From NCBI GenBank assembly GCA_023418995.1, contig JAEZYP010000065.1, forward strand, positions 62,001-126,000: DNA of 64,000 nt, given 5' to 3'. The notes beneath the pieces were generated by a model. That model did not search any database. It had not been told where the DNA came from and worked only from the letters and a program-made list of their open reading frames with translations. This document shows positions 59,578-64,000 of the stretch, piece after piece; positions within the stretch are counted from its first letter, which is position 1; the number at the start of each line of letters is the position of its first letter. The position numbers were made by a program, and so were the translations under genes. Origin of the DNA: Bacillota bacterium (GTDB lineage Bacteria; Bacillota; Clostridia; Oscillospirales; Acutalibacteraceae).

Positions 59578-60753
59578 TCAATTATACTCGTCTGTCGTCT
59601 GATCGCTCTCCTGTTTTGCCTTTTTATCCAGTCTCCTCTGTACGTCCTCCCGCAGGAGGATATACAGCACGGAACAAAGAGGAATGTTCACAAGCATACC
59701 GACCACACCGAACGCGTTCCCGCCGATTGTAACGGCGATGAGCACCCACAACGCAGGCAAACCAACTCTGGAGCCGACCACACGCGGGTAAATGAGATTT
59801 CCTTCCAGCTGTTGCAGAACCACAAAGAAAATAACAAACCAGACCGCCTGAATTGGGTTCACGGTCAAAATAAGCAGGGCACCGATCACCATACTGAAAA
59901 AAGCGCCTAAAATCGGAATCAGCGCCATAAACACCACAATGACAGAAACCAGGGAAGCATATGGAAAACGGAAAATGCTCATCCCGATAAAGCAAAGCGT
60001 TCCCAAAATACAGGCTTCGGTACATTGACCGACAATAAAATTGGAAAAGGCACGGTTCGTAAGGCTGCAAACCCGCAGAACACGGCTGGTCTGTTTTGCC
60101 GGAAGGTAGGCTCTCAACAGCCTTTTCGCCTGATTTTGCAGCTTTTCCTTCTGCGCGAGGATGTTAATAGAAATGACAAAGCTTAGGATAAAGGTGATTG
60201 CGGAATGAAACACGTTAGTGGTCAGCGCCACGGTGGAGCCAACCAGCGTACTTGCCGCCTTCTGCCCGTAGAGTGCGAGCATCTGGCTCACGCTGTCCCA
60301 GTTGATATTGATTTGATTAATGTATTTGCCAAGGTCGGGATACCTCACGCTCAGATTGGCGATATTCTTCTGCAAATCATTAAAGAAAGACGGAATATTG
60401 TTGGTGAGCATGGTAATCGTTCGCACCAGCTCAGGCACGACGATCAAAAGAATCAGGGCGATAAAGCCCAATACCAGCATCAGTGTAATGAAAATGCTTA
60501 CCATGCGCCGGGCCTTAGGCCAATTTTTGGTATAATGCTCGTTCAGCGGAGCAAGCATACGCATTTCCACCAAACGCATCAACACATTTAAAATAAAGGT
60601 AATGGCAAGACCTAAAAGGATCGGTTCAATGATCCAGATGATGTATCCCGCAACCTGCGAAAATAGATACAGGTTTTTCATTCCCAGATAAAATGTAACG
60701 GCAAAGGCAATCAGCAATATGATAATCTTAATATTCCTTTTATTGAGTTCCAT
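59578..60753 (-). CDS. AI-2E-family (PerM/YdiK) transporter
   Basis: A 391-residue membrane protein with about eight helices, the long N-terminal pair, a cytoplasmic segment near residues 120-170 and the signature block GAFFSMVIGALLILTVNPIQAVWFVIFFVVLQQLEGNLIYPRVVGSRVGLPALWVL. Members have been linked to export of autoinducer-2 (TqsA) or to sodium-proton exchange; specificity is unclear. GGAAGGGAG precedes the ATG. Confidence 0.85.
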   Translation of the reverse strand: MELNKRNIKIIILLIAFAVTFYLGMKNLYLFSQVAGYIIWIIEPILLGLAITFILNVLMRLVEMRMLAPLNEHYTKNWPKARRMVSIFITLMLVLGFIALILLIVVPELVRTITMLTNNIPSFFNDLQKNIANLSVRYPDLGKYINQININWDSVSQMLALYGQKAASTLVGSTVALTTNVFHSAITFILSFVISINILAQKEKLQNQAKRLLRAYLPAKQTSRVLRVCSLTNRAFSNFIVGQCTEACILGTLCFIGMSIFRFPYASLVSVIVVFMALIPILGAFFSMVIGALLILTVNPIQAVWFVIFFVVLQQLEGNLIYPRVVGSRVGLPALWVLIAVTIGGNAFGVVGMLVNIPLCSVLYILLREDVQRRLDKKAKQESDQTTDEYN

Positions 60754-60811
60754 TTTGAACTCCCTTCCGTCTTTTTGTCGTTCCTGCTGTTTTATTCCAT
60801 ATTTTAACTAT

Positions 60812-60840
60812 ATTATACCATCACGCGCAATTATTTTAAA
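60812..60840 (-). promoter_or_regulatory. promoter of the AI-2E-type transporter gene
   Basis: On the minus strand TTTAAA and TATAAT with a 17-base spacer, about 60 bp before the start codon. Confidence 0.5.
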
Positions 60841-60983
60841 CGTATATTTGCAAATGCTGACATAATATTTACGAATATAACCTGCTGGCGCCGCATATGA
60901 AAAAACAGAGAATTTATCTGAAAAATACCCGACCGCCGGACGGATTCGTTTTGAAAAATGTGGTCGGTAAGGGAGGCTCAACA

Positions 60984-61304
60984 ATGATTATTACAACAAC
61001 TCCAACGATTGAGGGAAAGCAAATTCTGGAATACAAGGGCGTGGTCTTTGGCGAAGTGATTTCGGGCGTAAACTTTATTAAGGATCTCGCCGCGGATCTT
61101 TCCAACTTTTTCGGCGGTCGTTCCGGCACTTACGAGGAGGAGCTGATCGAGGCCAGAGAAAACGCCATGCATGAAATGGAAATGCGTGCCGTACATCTGG
61201 GAGCGAACGCAGTGGTGGGAGTCGATATCGATTACGAGGTACTTGGCTCCAACAATGGGATGCTGATGGTCACGGTATCGGGAACGGCCGTGCGGCATGC
61301 TTGA
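60984..61304 (+). CDS. YbjQ/UPF0145-family protein
   Basis: A 106-residue protein with the family profile: MIITTTPTIEGKQILEYKGVVFGEVISGVNFIKDLAADLSNFFGGRSG, then a helix-rich middle and HLGANAVVGVDIDYEVLGSNNGMLMVTVSGTAV. Members form a pentameric, possibly metal-binding ring of unknown function. The ATG at 60984 has GGGAGG upstream; the longer frame lacks one. Confidence 0.85.
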   Translation: MIITTTPTIEGKQILEYKGVVFGEVISGVNFIKDLAADLSNFFGGRSGTYEEELIEARENAMHEMEMRAVHLGANAVVGVDIDYEVLGSNNGMLMVTVSGTAVRHA

Positions 61305-61324
61305 TCCCCGGTTTATCTTTTAAT

Positions 61325-61362
61325 CATAGAGCTGCCTGAGCATTTGTTCAGGCAGCTCTATG
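61325..61362. terminator. bidirectional terminator after the YbjQ gene
   Basis: CATAGAGCTGCCTGA (61325-61339) and TCAGGCAGCTCTATG (61348-61362) form a 15-bp stem; a T-rich tail follows on the plus strand. Confidence 0.8.
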
Positions 61363-61364
61363 AT

Positions 61365-61553
61365 TTATTTTTTTAATTTTATTTTTTCTACCAGCTCGTG
61401 AAGCTCTTCGGAAGAATGGATTTCCCTGTTAATTAACGCAAGCTGCGTTTCCTCAGGAAGAGAATAAAAATAATCCTTGGTTTCCGAATCACGATCAAAA
61501 AGTATGCCGAGCGCGTAAGGATAACCCGTATCACTTTCTAAAATAACGATCAC
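61365..61553 (-). CDS. 62-residue protein, unrecognised
   Basis: A small acidic/amphipathic protein (MIVILESDTGYPYALGILFDRDSETKDYFYSLPEETQLALINREIHSSEELHELVEKIKLKK). The C-terminal half looks like a helix that could pack against a partner. The GTG overlaps the GGGAGGTG ribosome site, so the start is doubtful; no ATG lies between it and the body of the protein. Confidence 0.5.
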   Translation of the reverse strand: MIVILESDTGYPYALGILFDRDSETKDYFYSLPEETQLALINREIHSSEELHELVEKIKLKK

Positions 61554-61775
61554 CTCCCGAAATAGTGTTTACGGAACAAATGAATTTAAGCGTTCGGTCG
61601 AAAAACTGCCGTTATTTTCTGCGGTGCCCGAAGCAGCTCCCACACGAACGCTATTTTTCCAGCTTCTCACAAAACCTTGCTTTTTATCATACTTTATAAG
61701 AGCAGATTAGAAAAATGCGCTAATTAGCTTTTGATATTTTTTGACCGAAAGGTCGAAGCAGGGAGGCGATCCTAC

Positions 61776-62540
61776 TTGGACGTATTGCGCGTAGAAAATA
61801 TTGAGCAAAAATACCAGGCGGATAACGGCGAAATCATTGCACTCAAAGATATTAGCTTCAGCGTTCAAGAGGGAGAGTTTGTCAGCATTGTGGGCGCGAG
61901 CGGCTGCGGAAAATCCACCCTTCTTTCGATTATCGCCGGGCTGTTGAAGCCCACCGCAGGAGAAATCTATGTAAAGGGTGAAAAAATTGAGGGTATTTCC
62001 TCCCATATCGGCTATATGCTGCAAAAAGACAATCTGCTGGACTGGCGAACGATTTACAGCAATGTGATTTTCGGTCTGGAAATTCGCCATATGATGAAGC
62101 AGGAAAATATTGAAAGGGCTGTCGACCTTCTAAAAACCTACGGTCTTTACGAGTTTAAGGATAAATATCCCTCGCAGCTTTCGGGGGGAATGCGGCAGAG
62201 AGCGGCTCTAATCCGCACACTGGCAATCAATCCGGATATTTTGCTGCTGGATGAGGCATTTTCCGCGCTGGATTACCAAACCAGGCTCACGGTTACCGAC
62301 GATGTTTTCCGAATTCTAAAAAAGGAAAACGTTACGACTATCATGGTAACGCACGACATTCCCGAAAGCATCAGTATGGGAGATAAAATTATCATACTCA
62401 GCGCCCGTCCGGCAGTGATCAGGGAAATTTTGAAGATTGATTTTGAAGACAAGAACCGGACGCCGCTTTCCTGCAGAAACAGCCCAAAATTCAGCCATTA
62501 CTTCGATCATATATGGAAAGAGCTGGTTACGGATGGATGA
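61776..62540 (+). CDS. SsuB/TauB-type ABC transporter ATP-binding protein
   Basis: A 254-residue ATPase with Walker A GASGCGKST, Q-loop YMLQKDNLLDW, signature LSGGMRQR, Walker B ILLLDEAFSALD and switch His in VTHDI, the set found in nitrate/sulfonate/taurine and related importers. The start is a TTG at 61776 with GGGAGG nine bases upstream, as upstream codons have none. A GACC-GAAA-GGTC hairpin lies just before the ribosome site. It overlaps the permease gene by eight bases. Confidence 0.88.
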   Translation: MDVLRVENIEQKYQADNGEIIALKDISFSVQEGEFVSIVGASGCGKSTLLSIIAGLLKPTAGEIYVKGEKIEGISSHIGYMLQKDNLLDWRTIYSNVIFGLEIRHMMKQENIERAVDLLKTYGLYEFKDKYPSQLSGGMRQRAALIRTLAINPDILLLDEAFSALDYQTRLTVTDDVFRILKKENVTTIMVTHDIPESISMGDKIIILSARPAVIREILKIDFEDKNRTPLSCRNSPKFSHYFDHIWKELVTDG

Positions 62541-63339
62541 TTCCAAACTATCGAATGAACGCATTCAATACCTAAGGAAAAAAAAGAAAAAAAAGAGGCT
62601 TGTTCTTATCTGCCAGATTGGAATTCTTGTTTTATTTATCGCGCAGTGGGAAATTTTTGCTCGCCTAGGCTGGATAGACAGCTTTATCCTCAGTCAGCCT
62701 TCCCGAATTTTGCAAACCTATGTCAACATGGTACAAAACGACCTTCTGATGAATATAGGCGTAACGGTGTATGAGACCCTGGTGGGATTTACCCTGGGAG
62801 TGATTTTCGGAACGCTTCTTGCAATTATCCTGTGGTGGAGCGATTTCATATCCAAGGTGAGCGAACCGTACCTTGTGGTTTTGAACAGTCTGCCAAAAAT
62901 TGCACTCGGTCCGGTAATAATCGTCATTGTAGGAGCTGGCACCGAAGCCATCATTTTTATGGCTCTCGCCATTTCCCTGATCGTGACCGTACTGGAAATG
63001 CTTAACGGCTTCAAAAGCACCGACAAGGAATATATCAGGATGGCAGCGGCATTCGGTGCAAAAAAATGGCAAATTTTTACAAAAATTGTTTTTCCTTTTA
63101 ATATTAAAACCTTGTTTAATTCCCTGAAAATCAACATCGGTCTTTCCCTCGTGGGCGTAATCGCCGGTGAATTTCTGGTGTCGAAAGCGGGTCTCGGCTA
63201 CCTGATTGTCTACGGAGGGCAGGTTTTTCGGCTAGACCTGGTCATGGCCAGCGTTATTATCCTTTCGGTCGTGGCGGCGCTAATGTACCAGGGCGTAGTT
63301 CTTCTGCAAAATTTGGTCATGAAATGGTACGGTCACTGA
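62533..63339 (+). CDS. SsuC/TauC-type ABC transporter permease
   Basis: A 268-residue permease with an N-terminal basic tail (KKKKKK), about six membrane helices, and the EAA-type coupling loop EYIRMAAAFGAKKWQIFTKIVFP near residue 185. The ATG at 62533 overlaps the ATPase stop. It belongs to the ssuABC/tauABC-like operon; substrate cannot be told. Confidence 0.87.
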   Translation: MDDSKLSNERIQYLRKKKKKKRLVLICQIGILVLFIAQWEIFARLGWIDSFILSQPSRILQTYVNMVQNDLLMNIGVTVYETLVGFTLGVIFGTLLAIILWWSDFISKVSEPYLVVLNSLPKIALGPVIIVIVGAGTEAIIFMALAISLIVTVLEMLNGFKSTDKEYIRMAAAFGAKKWQIFTKIVFPFNIKTLFNSLKINIGLSLVGVIAGEFLVSKAGLGYLIVYGGQVFRLDLVMASVIILSVVAALMYQGVVLLQNLVMKWYGH

Positions 63340-63395
63340 TACCGCACAAATGCGGCTTGATCGGTATCAATTAAATACAGAAAGGGGCAAAAGCT

Positions 63396-64000
63396 ATGAG
63401 AAAACCAATTAAGCGGCTGGGGGTCGCAATGTGCGTTGCAATCCTTCTGGCTTCGGTCAGCGGGTGCAGCGCAAACAGCGCGAAAGCCGCCGACAAAATT
63501 GCGCTCTGTGAAGTAACCCATTCTATTTTCTACGCGCCTCAGTACGCGGCAATCAATCTGGGTTACTTTAAGGAGGAAGGCATCGATATTGACCTTTCCT
63601 GCGCGGAAGGCGCCGACAAGGTTATGTCTGCGGTTCTGTCCGACAAAGTTAACATCGGATTCGCGGGTCCGGAAGCATCTATCTACGTTTACAACGAAGG
63701 GAAGGCAGACCACACTCAGGTGTTCGCATTGCTTACCCAGCGCGACGGCTCCTTTCTGGTCGGAAGAACCCAGGACCCCAATTTCACATGGGATAAACTT
63801 CGCGGCAAGGTAATACTGCCCGGGCGCAAGGGCGGTGTGCCCTATATGGCACTAGAATATGTCATCCGCAAGAACGGGCTGGACCCGAACAAGGATACCA
63901 CACTGGACAACAGCATCCAGTTCGCGCTGATGGCCGGCGCTTTTACCAGCGGAACAGGGGATTATGTAGCGCTTTTTGAACCGACAGCATCCATGCTGGA
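63396..64000 (+). CDS. ABC transporter substrate-binding lipoprotein (SsuA/NMT1-like), cut at the window end
   Basis: The first 201 codons of a binding protein. A lipobox LASVSGC (Cys about residue 24) anchors it, followed by an SsuA-like receptor: IALCEVTHSIFYAPQYAAINLGYFKEEGIDIDLSCAEGADKVMSAVLSDKVNIGFAGPEASIY. Such receptors bind sulfonates, nitrate, taurine or thiamine precursors. AAAGGGG precedes the ATG. The gene runs past 64000; the third part of the operon. Confidence 0.85.
   Translation, partial: MRKPIKRLGVAMCVAILLASVSGCSANSAKAADKIALCEVTHSIFYAPQYAAINLGYFKEEGIDIDLSCAEGADKVMSAVLSDKVNIGFAGPEASIYVYNEGKADHTQVFALLTQRDGSFLVGRTQDPNFTWDKLRGKVILPGRKGGVPYMALEYVIRKNGLDPNKDTTLDNSIQFALMAGAFTSGTGDYVALFEPTASML

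Overview
The window looks like a chromosomal segment of an anaerobic, endospore-forming Clostridia-type Firmicute, possibly Oscillospirales/Ruminococcaceae-like. Supports for this are AT-rich Firmicute promoters, strong AGGAGG-type ribosome sites, frequent GTG/TTG starts, aspS followed by gatCAB, a YtaF-type sporulation membrane protein, a c-di-GMP-I riboswitch, an Fe-S/FAD old-yellow-enzyme reductase and ECF vitamin transporters. No phage, insertion sequence, CRISPR array or rRNA was seen. The genus call is inference only.

Layout. 1-3.7 kb: small housekeeping and accessory genes (TetR tail, TfoX-C, VOC, zinc ribbon, HD hydrolase, UPP-synthase paralogue, AAC(3)-like). 3.8-7.1 kb: a strong promoter and a c-di-GMP-I riboswitch with its own terminator lead into a three-gene operon: a STAS-like small protein, a ketoacyl-synthase-III-like protein lacking the usual His and Asn, and an acyl-CoA ligase. 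7.3-15.2 kb: a VanW protein; a MarR-controlled heterodimeric ABC exporter with a double palindromic operator; a polar amino-acid ABC importer. 15.3-19.5 kb: a flippase, then two ECF S-components divergent from a MocR/PdxR-type regulator (probable vitamin B6 uptake). 19.7-24.7 kb: aspS-gatCAB for tRNA-dependent amidation. 24.9-32.9 kb: an Ntn hydrolase, a nitroreductase, tRNA-Gln(CUG) and tRNA-Pro(CGG), a decayed isochorismatase gene, a peptidase S51/WYL-regulator pair, YtaF, CobQ, a CPBP protease and a GNAT fragment.

32.9-42 kb: a nitrilase, a PPOX protein, a LUD protein and a TIGR04076 protein, followed by an enoate-reductase-like flavoenzyme, LysR regulator, MFS carrier and SLC13 permease cluster that probably imports and reduces an unknown unsaturated acid. 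42.2-50.8 kb: a cyclic beta-1,2-glucan-synthase-like system split into two translationally separate genes (2038 + 809 residues, both with TTG starts). 51-55.2 kb: a 1406-residue secreted multi-Ig surface protein with three almost identical 297-bp repeats. 55.6-64 kb: an acyltransferase, a CatB/Vat-type acetyltransferase, an EamA transporter, an intergenic locus with all the marks of a trans-acting small RNA (promoter, two hairpins, CU-rich stretch, terminator), a CXXC-less HMA protein beside a 47-residue basic protein, an AI-2E-family transporter, a YbjQ protein, and the start of an SsuABC/TauABC-like importer cut by the window end.

The signals most worth following are the riboswitch-controlled KAS-III/ligase operon, the split glucan synthase, the small RNA at 58.7-58.9 kb, the palindrome-controlled surface protein, and the MocR/tandem-ECF pair.
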